From NCBI GenBank assembly GCA_012295275.1, contig CM022670.1, positions 19,721,698-19,785,697 on the forward strand: a stretch of DNA of 64,000 nucleotides, written 5' to 3'. The stretch is from Chrysomallon squamiferum (Eukaryota > Mollusca > Gastropoda > Neomphalida > Peltospiridae). The notes under the pieces are model-generated. The model made no database searches. It saw only the letters and a list, made by a program, of their open reading frames with translations, and was not told the origin of the DNA. Position numbers and translations under genes: made by a program. Position 1 is the stretch's first letter; each line of letters starts with the position of its first letter. Shown here in pieces: positions 32,774-40,340 of this stretch.

Positions 32774-33522
32774 CAGACAGAGAGACAGACATTCAAAGAA
32801 AGAGAGAGAGACAGACATACAGACAGCAGACAGAGAGACATATGCCGATAGATACATGTAAAATCAAACAAATGTTACAGAGAAGTTGATAAATTGGTAA
32901 ATAAATAACAGTGAATAGACAGAAATCAATAATACGAAAAAACAAGGTTTGCATAAGTATATAAAATATTTAAAAAAACTTTTGCTTTTCTTTCTTTCTT
33001 TCTTTCTTTTTCTTCTTTTCTTTTTCTTTTCTTTTCAGAGCGGACCGTGAAAAAGTCTCGTCTCATAATGGGAAAACAGGGATTAAAGCACGAGGCAAAC
33101 AGCGCACGGGTAAGTCCAGTTCATCTTCTGAAAGTTCGACAGTACCGAAGTCAGCGTGCTGGATTGACAACGTTACCATCTCCAGCGATGAAGAACTTTC
33201 TGAGAAACCGCAAGAGGTAAACGTTACCATAACCGACAGCATGTTTCCCCAGGTGTCAACTCAAAATGTGGAGATGTCAAATACTCACGATGAGATTCAA
33301 ACTGCTGTGAAGACTGCCAAGGAAGATAACGACCAGGCTACGGGCGTTGAAGAGCATCGTGAATTGGTACAAGGTCTCGGAAACGTAGTTGAAGAACAAA
33401 CTATGGAGTTGCCATCATTTATTTGTCCCAGTTCGGAAAGAAAATCTCGACAGGAGGCGATTAAGGAATGGCTGGCTAAAACGAGTTTTACACTAGCTGA
33501 GAAAACAGTACCATTGTTATGA
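22020..33522 (+). CDS. Unrecognised single-pass membrane protein with long cytoplasmic tail
   Basis: Proposed coding exons are 22020-22151, 28607-29415 and 33039-33522 (TGA), which join in frame to 1425 bp, 474 aa. Exon 1 has a short N-terminus with an N-glycosylation sequon (NGT at residue 9), one hydrophobic span at about residues 23-43 (FWPVAIAMVYIMIFATLPMCL), then Arg. There is no separate signal peptide, which suggests type III topology (N-terminus out). The remaining 430 residues are hydrophilic: a basic patch (RLKIRAYSAPLQKLR), a likely short coiled coil (SQKQREQRLKLEQELQQ), Ser/Thr/Pro-rich stretches, acidic segments (SSDEEL), and a C-terminus EWLAKTSFTLAEKTVPLL that looks conserved or structured. 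Exon 1 ends in phase 0 and the acceptor at 28605-28606 opens in phase 0. This supports the join but does not prove it: exons 2-3 alone encode 427 aa from the ATG at 28616. I recognise no family. Confidence 0.6.
24011..24065. repeat. (ATT)n microsatellite
   Basis: 18 ATT units followed by TTTCAG, which imitates a 3' splice site. Confidence 0.95.
24484..24541. repeat. (AT)n(CA)n compound microsatellite
   Basis: An AT run of about 28 bp followed by a CA run of about 30 bp. Confidence 0.95.
26581..27069 (-). CDS. Open frame or exon candidate with repeated hydrophobic segment
   Basis: On the minus strand 162 codons are open between an in-frame TGA (27070-27072) and TAA (26581-26583). There is no usable ATG, so this would have to be an exon or a relic. 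The first ~55 residues look like an ordinary extracellular domain fragment (VTVQIQSYDPYISESPFIVQ, then FEFKYSCLQ). After that a 35-residue unit occurs three times, each with a membrane-span-like stretch (PLLITFTFILVVIINYY). The upstream acceptor candidate (AAAAACAG) lacks a pyrimidine tract. It lies antisense within the intron of another gene. I recognise no family. It could be an exon of an unfinished minus-strand gene or a decayed mobile-element gene. Confidence 0.3.
   Translation of the reverse strand, partial: KKRKTENGVTVQIQSYDPYISESPFIVQAYDRHLSEIPLKINQNEPFEFKYSCLQSDPTIPLDFVEFRYSPLLITFTFILVVIINYYYYGSDPTIPLDFVEFRYSPLLITFTFILVVIINYYNYGSDPTIPLDFVEFRYSPLLVTFTFTLVVIINYYNYGNC
26591..26905. repeat. 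Three tandem copies of a 105-bp unit
   Basis: Copies begin at 26591, 26696 and 26801 and differ at only a few positions. The period is exactly 105 bp (35 codons), so the minus-strand frame stays open through all three. The unit is complex sequence, not a microsatellite, and includes part of an AT-rich span plus a GC-balanced core (GGCGAGTACCGGAATTC). Confidence 0.95.
29416..33038. other. Second intron of the membrane-protein gene
   Basis: AT-rich intron with an AGT/AGC-rich tract (29440-29520), AAT/ATT tracts (31110-31130, 31268-31360), AAAT-type tracts (31670-31742) and a GATA array (32711-32783). Small open frames here (for example 30611-30847 minus) show no recognisable protein. Confidence 0.55.
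32711..32783. repeat. (GATA)n microsatellite
   Basis: About 15 GATA units continue into GACA/GAGA variants. The long open frames on the minus strand here are translations of the repeat. Confidence 0.95.
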
Positions 33523-33759
33523 CATTAATTATATATACATGTGCGCGCACACACACGAACACACATATATTTATATATACACTTAAATATACAAAAGTGT
33601 GTTTCTGTATTTCTGTATGTGCATTAGTGTGCGAAATTTTTATGATCTTGTATTTTTGTTTTTCATTTGTAAGATTTATTGCTGTTTGAAAAAAATGAAA
33701 AGAATGTAATGAAAGCTGAGTTGTAATTCTGTTTCCCGCTATCGTTATCGTCATTCGTG

Positions 33760-33769
33760 AATAAATAAA
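33760..33769 (+). terminator. Poly(A) signal of the membrane-protein gene
   Basis: Two overlapping AATAAA hexamers lie about 240 bp after the stop codon. T- and TG-rich DNA follows downstream (T-rich from about 33777). This is a reasonable 3' end. Confidence 0.5.
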
Positions 33770-33986
33770 ATGCTAGTGTTTTTACTACATCTGTCTCATC
33801 ACACCGTGAAATTGTTCCTTTTGTCCACTCTGTTGTCATAGCTGTTATCTGTCGGGTTTTCGATTATTATTATTATTATTAGATGTATTATTATCATCAA
33901 AGTAGCAGCAGCATCTTTTTTTTTTTTTTTTATTTTTATTTTATTCATCATCACCATCATTTTTTAAAATTAACATTTATATAGAT

Positions 33987-33990
<4 letters not shown>

Positions 33991-34048
<58 letters not shown>
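33991..34048. repeat. (AG)n microsatellite
   Basis: 29 AG units in the spacer upstream of the ~125-bp direct repeat. Confidence 0.97.
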
Positions 34049-34051
<3 letters not shown>

Positions 34052-34481
34052 ATTTTCAGTGTTTATTATTACATTTTTATTAGGCTATTCCCTTTTTATT
34101 TCCTATTTTATTTTGTTTATTAATTAATATTTCGATAAAGAGTTAAGGAATGATCAGTCAGAACGATTTGTGTGCCCGCGACCAGATGAAACAGATTCGT
34201 ATTTCGAAGTTACCTGCCAGTTCCTGAAATAAAATGTAAGAAAATAAATTTAAAAGAAAAGAAAAGAAGAAGGTGATGATGAAAAATATGACTATGCTTT
34301 CATTTATTAATAAGTCAGTTTTATAAAAAAATCTGACTCACAAGACTGAGGAATCCGAGAAGTAGGTAAAGTTAATAAATCTATGTATCTATCTATAATC
34401 GAGGCATTCAGGCATATTGATAAGTCATGTTTATAAACACATGCATAAGTATTTATATAATGGGGATATTATTATTAAAGA

Positions 34482-34608
34482 AAAAAATTAAAAATATATA
34501 ACAAGATCAACGTATAGGAACACATCTTGTCAGGCGCAGCAAAGATTATTCCAGCAAATTAGAAAACATTCGTCTGATCCACATAATTAATTTATAATAT
34601 AGTATTGT
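34482..34608 (+). repeat. Direct repeat, copy 1 (~125 bp)
   Basis: Nearly the same sequence occurs at 36891-37019 in the same orientation. Shared blocks include AACACATCTTGTCAGG, AAAGATTATTCCAGC and GTCTGATCCACATAATTAAT. The copies differ at about a dozen positions by eye. The two copies bracket the gene at 34882-35430 and its broken copy. Confidence 0.9.
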
Positions 34609-34881
34609 GGTAGTAGTAGTGGGGGTAGTAGTAGTAGTAATAGTAGTAGTGCTCATGTTGATATTATCTGTAAGACCTATTATTCATTGTATGAAACTGA
34701 CTAACGTTATCTCTCTAAAAATAATTAACATCAAAATTCTATTGGGTTTATTTATAATATAAATAAATTTGTTTACAACACCTCTATGCGCAGGCGTGGA
34801 ACACCAGCTGGATACTGCGATTTATTTCTCGCGCTGAATCTTTCATTACTGTCACAATTTGGTTTTACTTTTCCACAGAGG

Positions 34882-35430
34882 ATGTATTTCTTCCATGATG
34901 ACTACGTCTATCACAAAACAGTAATAGTTTGCCCACAGAAAAAAAACGAGATGGACATCAATACAGAAGAAACGGGAGTCAGGAATGAAAGGTTAGGAAT
35001 AAACACCGTCATCAGTAAAATGGCCAGTTTGGAAATTGTAATGGAGGACACGATTAAAATGGATTTCAACGAAGTCTGTTCTGCAAAAGGAAAACTACTT
35101 CCATCTGATTTGGGCTGGCCCAGCAAGACGGGCAATGGAAAACTAAATTTACCGTCTTCTCCAGCAATATCTCGGAGACATTCTGTAAGTGTGGCTTTTC
35201 CCACAGAAATGCAGAAGAGTACGTTATCGAGTTTGCGTTCGTCAATAGCTTTGTCTACAGGAGGTCAGAAACACAGAAATCAGCGCAGACGATCCGTTGT
35301 TTGGGCAGACGAAACAGAAACACGCAGTTTAGAAACAATACATTTTATCGCTAAACGATCTAATTCCCTTGATCAGATATCGCTTTTGATGAACTCAATT
35401 CGAGAAAAGTGCAGTAATGTAACAAAGTGA
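34882..35430 (+). CDS. Unrecognised basic protein with PP1-docking-like motif
   Basis: An open frame of 182 codons runs from the ATG at 34882 to TGA. A good acceptor (TTTTCCACAG) ends at 34878, so this is probably a terminal exon. The frame also extends upstream without a stop to an ATG at 34786, across that acceptor. Codon use and base composition are more balanced than in the flanks, which supports real coding. Visible features: RRHS (98-101) and RRRS (135-138), both PKA-type consensus sites, and RSVVW (137-141), which fits the PP1-docking pattern [RK]x[VI]x[FW] and is followed by ADETETRSLETIHFI. That layout resembles 'RVxF-ADExGxxL' segments of PP1 regulators. No catalytic or membrane domain is seen. 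A PP1-binding role is inference only. A decayed partial copy lies directly downstream. Confidence 0.55.
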   Translation: MYFFHDDYVYHKTVIVCPQKKNEMDINTEETGVRNERLGINTVISKMASLEIVMEDTIKMDFNEVCSAKGKLLPSDLGWPSKTGNGKLNLPSSPAISRRHSVSVAFPTEMQKSTLSSLRSSIALSTGGQKHRNQRRRSVVWADETETRSLETIHFIAKRSNSLDQISLLMNSIREKCSNVTK

Positions 35431-35494
35431 TCTAATTAGCTAACAGTATGTTATTTATTTATATTGATAAACAATGTTTCATTTACCTGTAACA

Positions 35495-35526
<32 letters not shown>

Positions 35527-35761
35527 ACATTTTTCTTATCTTTTTTCTTGATTTTTTTTACTAGATCGACTATTCGTCATGCTGTATTTTACATTACTAT
35601 CAGTCTGGTTGTAGGTGTCTAAGCAAGATGCTGTTATATCACGACGACACTGTATAATACATACCTGTGATATTTGCCCAAATATCTTCTGGAAAAGCAT
35701 TATCATCACAAAATACATGTTTATTTCCTTTACAGAAATTTTATTCTTTCTTAAATAGATG

Positions 35762-35970
35762 GGAAAATAGTGATGGATAATATTATTAAAAAGGATTTCA
35801 ACAACATCTGTTCCAGTGAGGTTCCACAACTAACACTGAAACGAAATATTTGTGAATTTGCTCAGAAGGCGTTTTTCATTAAGAAGAGTACGATATCCAA
35901 CTTGTGCTTCTCTGTTGCTTTGACTAGAACTGCGAAGACGAGTAGTTGTTCGGGCTGAACAAACTACAAA
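35762..35970 (+). pseudogene. Decayed partial copy of the preceding gene
   Basis: The first half parallels the upstream gene from its VMEDTIKMDFNEVCS region (here VMDNIIKKDFNNICS). After a gap, the copy aligns again over the KSTLSSL region (here KSTISNL). The RRRSVVWADE segment survives only after a +1 shift in frame (RRRVVVRAEQ), and the in-frame reading stops at a TGA near 35956. About 200 bp of the parent is missing in the middle. No long frame remains, so this is best read as a pseudogene from a local duplication. Confidence 0.6.
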
Positions 35971-36890
35971 AGGAAAAACAAATAATTTATAAAATTGTGC
36001 TTTTTGGTGCTTGTTTCAGAGGAACCAAGAAAAATACAGGAAGGTAGATCTTACTCTTATTTGATTACGTTCGTTATGACTGGATAAATTATTCATCTGT
36101 TTTTAACTAACAACACATAAACGATACATTGCAGAGTTTTTTTTTTTTCATATTTTCTGTACTTGGGAAAATCCGATTTCGTTAATAAAATGATCTAAAA
36201 TGTAATTTTGTTACCTCTGAATAATCTTGTTGAGTTACGTTCATTAACATATTCGATTCTTCATAAAATTTCATCCCGTTGTTATAGAGATACTATGTAT
36301 GAAGACATCTCTTGTTAGATGCATATATATTTGCTGTTGTTATGCGAAAAAAATATAAGGTGGCCGAATTATACTGAAGTTCTTGAGAAAATTAATTATG
36401 ACCGATAAAAATGTTAATAACTGCCACCATTAAAATGTTACATCACATATTCACTTGTATGTATGAGAATTAGATTATTAATACTTGCAATAGCATAAGC
36501 AATTTAAAATGTAAAGAATGTTTAGATTTCCAAGTGACACCCTCGATCTACACCAGCGTGGACGGGTAACAAATAAAACAAATCCGAGTTAGAATTTATT
36601 TATTTATTTTAATTTTACTTTCACATTAATCCAACATATGTTAAAGAATTTAAACAAAATACTGACAGAATGAATGTCTGTACATGAATAAAAAGAGGCA
36701 ACTACAGAAATGCTTTTATATAGATGTTCACAAATTCCCCATTTGTATCCGTTTATTTAAAACAAAAAGAAAAAACACAAGGAACTATTTACAACGACAA
36801 TTGTACCACAATATTAAATAAAGAAATATATAACATTTTACAGTCTTCTACTTTAAGAAGAAAAAAAAGAAAAAGAAATATAAGCTAAGA

Positions 36891-37019
36891 AAGAAATTAA
36901 AAATATATAACAAGATCAACCTATAGGAACACATCTTGTCAGGTCCGTAGGAAAGATTATTCCAGCAAATTAGAAAACATCCGTCTGATCCACATAATTA
37001 ATTTATAACATAATACTGT
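36891..37019 (+). repeat. Direct repeat, copy 2 (~125 bp)
   Basis: Second copy of the unit at 34482-34608, same orientation, about 2.4 kb downstream and roughly 250 bp from the nanos stop codon. It lies in the region expected to be the nanos 3' UTR, antisense to that transcript. Confidence 0.9.
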
Positions 37020-37145
37020 ATCCACACTGTAACGAATACACTCATTTGTACCCATACATTTGTAGCTAAAATAATCAAACTTAATACAATACGATGTATA
37101 TTCATCATCAAAAAATAAAATAAAATAAAATAAAATAATAAAATA

Positions 37146-37205
<60 letters not shown>
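37146..37205. repeat. (AAT)n microsatellite near the nanos 3' end
   Basis: About 20 AAT units within 65-125 bp of the nanos stop codon, so probably transcribed as ATT/AUU repeats in its 3' UTR. Confidence 0.95.
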
Positions 37206-37206
<1 letters not shown>

Positions 37207-37267
37207 TAACCAAAATAATTCTGCAGTAACTATATCATTATTAGTATTATTATAACATGTTTTTTTG

Positions 37268-37273
37268 TTTATT
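37268..37273 (-). terminator. AATAAA overlapping the nanos stop codon
   Basis: The minus strand reads GAATAAAC, so the TAA stop is embedded in a perfect poly(A) hexamer. Whether it is used is unknown. Confidence 0.25.
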
Positions 37274-38402
37274 CGTATGTTTTTGAATTGTTTCCTCTTC
37301 TTTGTATTGGGTTTCTTTTTCTAATACCGCAACTTGTACGACGTGTTTTGAATGCATCGGCCATGCTTGCAACATCTTTGTGCTGAGGACAGTGTCGGAT
37401 GGTGTGCGCCTTGTCCCCTGTTGCACTGCACAAAGGACAAACGTAGTTTCGAAGCACCGGGCATATTACTCTGTCTTTTGAGTCCTTCAACACGTGTGTC
37501 GTATAAAACTCTCTCGATTCTCCGTTTTTCTGGCAGAATTCACACTCTCTGGCTGAGATTTTATCAACAGCCGATTTTTTTTCGTACAAAGAGTCTTTAG
37601 ATACTTCTTCTTTAACTATCCACGGCAAACTGTAGTGCTGCTGTAGTGAAGGGATTAAGTCGTAACAGTTGTCCGTTAAACTGCCGTTTTCCTGAGAAGA
37701 GAACATTGACATTTTCCGTCCCAGTATTGCTCTGCCATTTGCTAATGTTTCTGGCATTGTTTCGATCGGACTTTGAAAAGTTGCTTTTGATGGCACACTG
37801 GAATTCGAGAGCAGTTGCTGAATGGGGCTGAAGCGGTTGAAGTTGTCCCAGTTTTCTTGAAAAGCGGATGTTGGTGATGTTGACAATTCTCGTCTCGATA
37901 AACCTCTGATTTTCACATCCATTTCTGACTTCATTTCGTTAAATTGTGGAGATGGCGACCGTTTAAAAGTTTCTTCTGGTATTATGTTGCAATTTGGATG
38001 CTGTTGCAGTGTACTACTGAAACCGTTGGTGTCGTCCGTTAATTTGCCGTTTTCCTTAGTTACAGCTCTGCGTCTTGGTAATATTTCGGGCACCGAGTCG
38101 TTCATTATTTGAAAAGGTTGATTTCGCAAAATTGCTGTTGACAGCGTATTGGAATTCGGAGACTGTTGCAGTGAAAGGTTGAAGTCGTAGTTATCGTCCA
38201 GAGAAGAGAATGTGGATGGTGTTGACATTTTTCGTTCTGGTAAAGCTGGGTCTTTGTTATTTCTACTGCTGGTGTCGGAAGAATCAGATTCAAAAATGTT
38301 TGCCAATCCGAAATAGTCCTTATTAAAATCGTAAGCCGCCATTACGATCTCCTTCTTACACTTGAAACGCATTAAGCGACAGATTTTAGCGTTTTCGTTC
38401 AT
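37269..38402 (-). CDS. nanos: Nanos homologue (CCHC zinc-finger RNA-binding translational repressor)
   Basis: One uninterrupted 377-aa frame. The C-terminal domain has the double CCHC finger of Nanos with exact spacing: C287-x2-C290-x12-H303-x10-C314, then C322-x2-C325-x7-H333-x4-C338. It includes the family signatures GES.EFYTTHVLKD, VICPVLR, Y.CPLC.ATGD.AHT and HCP. Near the N-terminus, FNKDYFGLANIF (26-37) matches the NOT1-interacting motif of vertebrate Nanos, by which the protein recruits the CCR4-NOT deadenylase. By family knowledge Nanos acts with Pumilio in the cytoplasm to repress mRNAs and keep germline or stem-cell identity. The 380-residue length comes from a long low-complexity linker with degenerate internal repeats (residues 60-260). 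The start at 38402 is the first ATG; M11 and M21 are alternatives, and M21 directly precedes the NIM. The intron-less form is common for animal nanos genes. Confidence 0.97.
   Translation of the reverse strand: MNENAKICRLMRFKCKKEIVMAAYDFNKDYFGLANIFESDSSDTSSRNNKDPALPERKMSTPSTFSSLDDNYDFNLSLQQSPNSNTLSTAILRNQPFQIMNDSVPEILPRRRAVTKENGKLTDDTNGFSSTLQQHPNCNIIPEETFKRSPSPQFNEMKSEMDVKIRGLSRRELSTSPTSAFQENWDNFNRFSPIQQLLSNSSVPSKATFQSPIETMPETLANGRAILGRKMSMFSSQENGSLTDNCYDLIPSLQQHYSLPWIVKEEVSKDSLYEKKSAVDKISARECEFCQKNGESREFYTTHVLKDSKDRVICPVLRNYVCPLCSATGDKAHTIRHCPQHKDVASMADAFKTRRTSCGIRKRNPIQRRGNNSKTYE
37639..38250 (-). repeat. Degenerate tandem repeats inside the nanos coding region
   Basis: Related blocks recur in the linker: NYDFNLSLQQSPNSN (71-85), GFSSTLQQHPNCN (127-139), FNRFSPIQQLLSNSS (188-202) and CYDLIPSLQQHYSLP (246-260), interleaved with VPEILPRRRAV (104-114) and MPETLANGRAI (216-226), and with ENGKLTDD (117-124) and ENGSLTDN (238-245). 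The DNA copies are also visibly related. The spacing is about 55-65 codons, irregular. Confidence 0.7.
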
Positions 38403-39255
38403 TTTATATCATCGATGCAAGGACGCAACAATAACAAAAAAACGTTTGTTAACTTTGTTTTTCTTTTTTCTCAGATGTTTCTGATTTTCACTTTCCTTTC
38501 TTCTATCTTTCTGCTGTTCTTTATTCATTTGTTTCCTTTGAAATTACTCTTTGATCTCTGAAATGAAATAAAAATAATGTCCACGCTTTGTGTCCCAAAA
38601 ATGGAACAATCTGTCGGGGATGTCCGATGGGTGAAGCCTTTAGAGATCAGCAGTAATGTCAAAGAGATTTTAAAAGCTGCTATAATTATTTTATTCGATT
38701 ATATACTATAGTTTTGAAATATCTCGGGCTATGTAGCTCAGTGGTTAGTGTTTGAATCTATCCTCCTTATCATTTAACCATTATCATGTATCAGCAACAT
38801 TATAATTACATCTCTCTCTCTCTCGCACGCACACACACACACGCACACGCACTGTTCTTGATTTTCATTTTCATTTTAATAATTGTAAACAGGACAGAAA
38901 CATCGTTTACCATTACATAATAAAGTATAGGCAGCTGACTTTATCCACGATTAAAATGACTGTTATTCTAAATTGTATTCACAATGGTAGCTTAAAAGAA
39001 GATAAAATTCTGTAGTTAGTATGATTTTTCAGGGTTTCAGCAGTTCTTAATAGCAGCTATAGCTGGGGTTCATGAATGATCACATAAAGAATTTTTACAT
39101 AATAACCCATCTAACTTTGGTAAACCGAAGATTTGACTAATTTAGTGAGGATTAATTCAATCATTTGGGTTTTCAAAGCCTATTACTTTATTCTTAATAC
39201 ACTGTATATTGTGATACACACTGACAAACTAATTGCACGAAACTCCCTTAAATTA

Positions 39256-39292
<37 letters not shown>

Positions 39293-39345
39293 GTGATATT
39301 AATAAAAAGTGGCAAGATTTGATCACGAAAAATTTCCAACTTTAA

Positions 39346-39549
39346 GCTAGCGATGCAAACGACGAGTTCGCCGAGCTGGTGAAATTCCAAGATTGTACAG
39401 CTTTTGGATTCAACCCGTTCTTGGAAAATCAAGACCTCGGCAAACTGATTGTTAACAATGGCATCTTAGTGTTCACTGGCTTGCATAAATTATTCTTCGC
39501 TTTTATGTATTACATAATCATTAACTGTATGCACTCATCTCGATGTTAA
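39346..39549 (+). pseudogene. Possible MATH/TRAF-like domain fragment
   Basis: A 67-codon open stretch, immediately after an in-frame TAA, with more coding-like composition than its surroundings. It contains FQDCTAFGFNPFL and DLGKLIVNNGILVF, which is the order seen near the end of MATH domains (G[FY]xxFxxxxxL then a loop and an xD/xNxxLxF strand). There is no start, no clear splice sites and the sequence fades into AT-rich DNA, so if the match is real this is a relic or a lone exon. Confidence 0.3.
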
Positions 39550-40024
39550 CTTAATACTAATGCTTTTTGACATTTTTTTCTTAAATTTGACAAAGTAATT
39601 TTATTTGTAAAGATGATCCTTTGGGCCTGCATACGGCCAACCTGACATGCTGATATTTAAAAAAAAAAAAAAAATGAATGCCACCACTGGACGGAATTAT
39701 TTTTGCTTCTTTAGTGTTTAATTTCTGATTTAGACAATAACAAAAAAAAAAAAAAAAACATTTTCGAAGTGTTTTATTTAAATAAATTGTTTTGATGTAT
39801 AGGTTTTGTAGGCGACAAAGGAAACAAAATCCTGCAGTTTGAATCTATTGCTGTCTGGAGCGTGATGAACTGAGAAATAAACCAGTTAATTTCATTAAGT
39901 TTTTGTATTGCTTAAGATAGCAGTTTCGTCCATCTTTATCAAATGCCGATTTATTTGCTTAATTTACGTTCATGTCTGGCTTATTAATAATTATTAATTT
40001 AGAATTTATACCTTTATCGTTGTT

Positions 40025-40028
<4 letters not shown>

Positions 40029-40096
<68 letters not shown>
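40029..40096. repeat. (AG)n microsatellite
   Basis: Perfect AG dinucleotide array of about 33 units; the open frame here is repeat translation. Confidence 0.95.
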
Positions 40097-40098
<2 letters not shown>

Positions 40099-40309
40099 TT
40101 TTTGTTTCTTTGTTTCGAAACTTCAAAGCGGTTAAGCTATTTGATGAGCAGTTAAAAAGAGCGGTGTTTAACAAACAATCGCTTTCAAATTATTTGCACT
40201 GAGGCCTTTACGATTTTTTCTTGGTGCAAAATATTCAGTAAATTAAAGTTATTAAGCATACATTTAATAAATAAATAAATAAACCCTATCAATCAATCAA
40301 TCAATAATA

Positions 40310-40340
<31 letters not shown>

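Larger units (their letters stand above)
33523..34878. other. 3' flank and intergenic spacer
   Basis: Contains the 3' UTR of the preceding gene, short CA and ATT tracts, an AG microsatellite (33991-34048), the first copy of the ~125-bp repeat (34482-34608) and a GTA-rich tract (34607-34650). No coding exon was seen. Confidence 0.55.
35971..37268. other. Spacer between pseudogene and nanos 3' end
   Basis: AT-rich, without recognisable exons. Includes the second copy of the direct repeat (36891-37019), an AAAAT tract (37111-37138) and an AAT array (37146-37205). It must contain the nanos 3' UTR on the minus strand. Confidence 0.55.

Noticed and set aside
32591-32871. Two minus-strand frames with repeated Ser/Ile/Tyr/Leu
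   Set aside because: They are translations of the GATA array.
34786-34881. Upstream ATG of the 34786-35430 frame as the start
   Set aside because: A good pyrimidine-rich acceptor at 34869-34878 and the weaker coding look upstream favour a splice, but I cannot exclude the longer start.
38734-38759. tRNA-like promoter boxes (TAGCTCAGTGG, then TTTGAATC)
   Set aside because: The A-box match is perfect, but the B-box-like word follows after only about five bases, so no tRNA can fold. At most it is a truncated SINE head.
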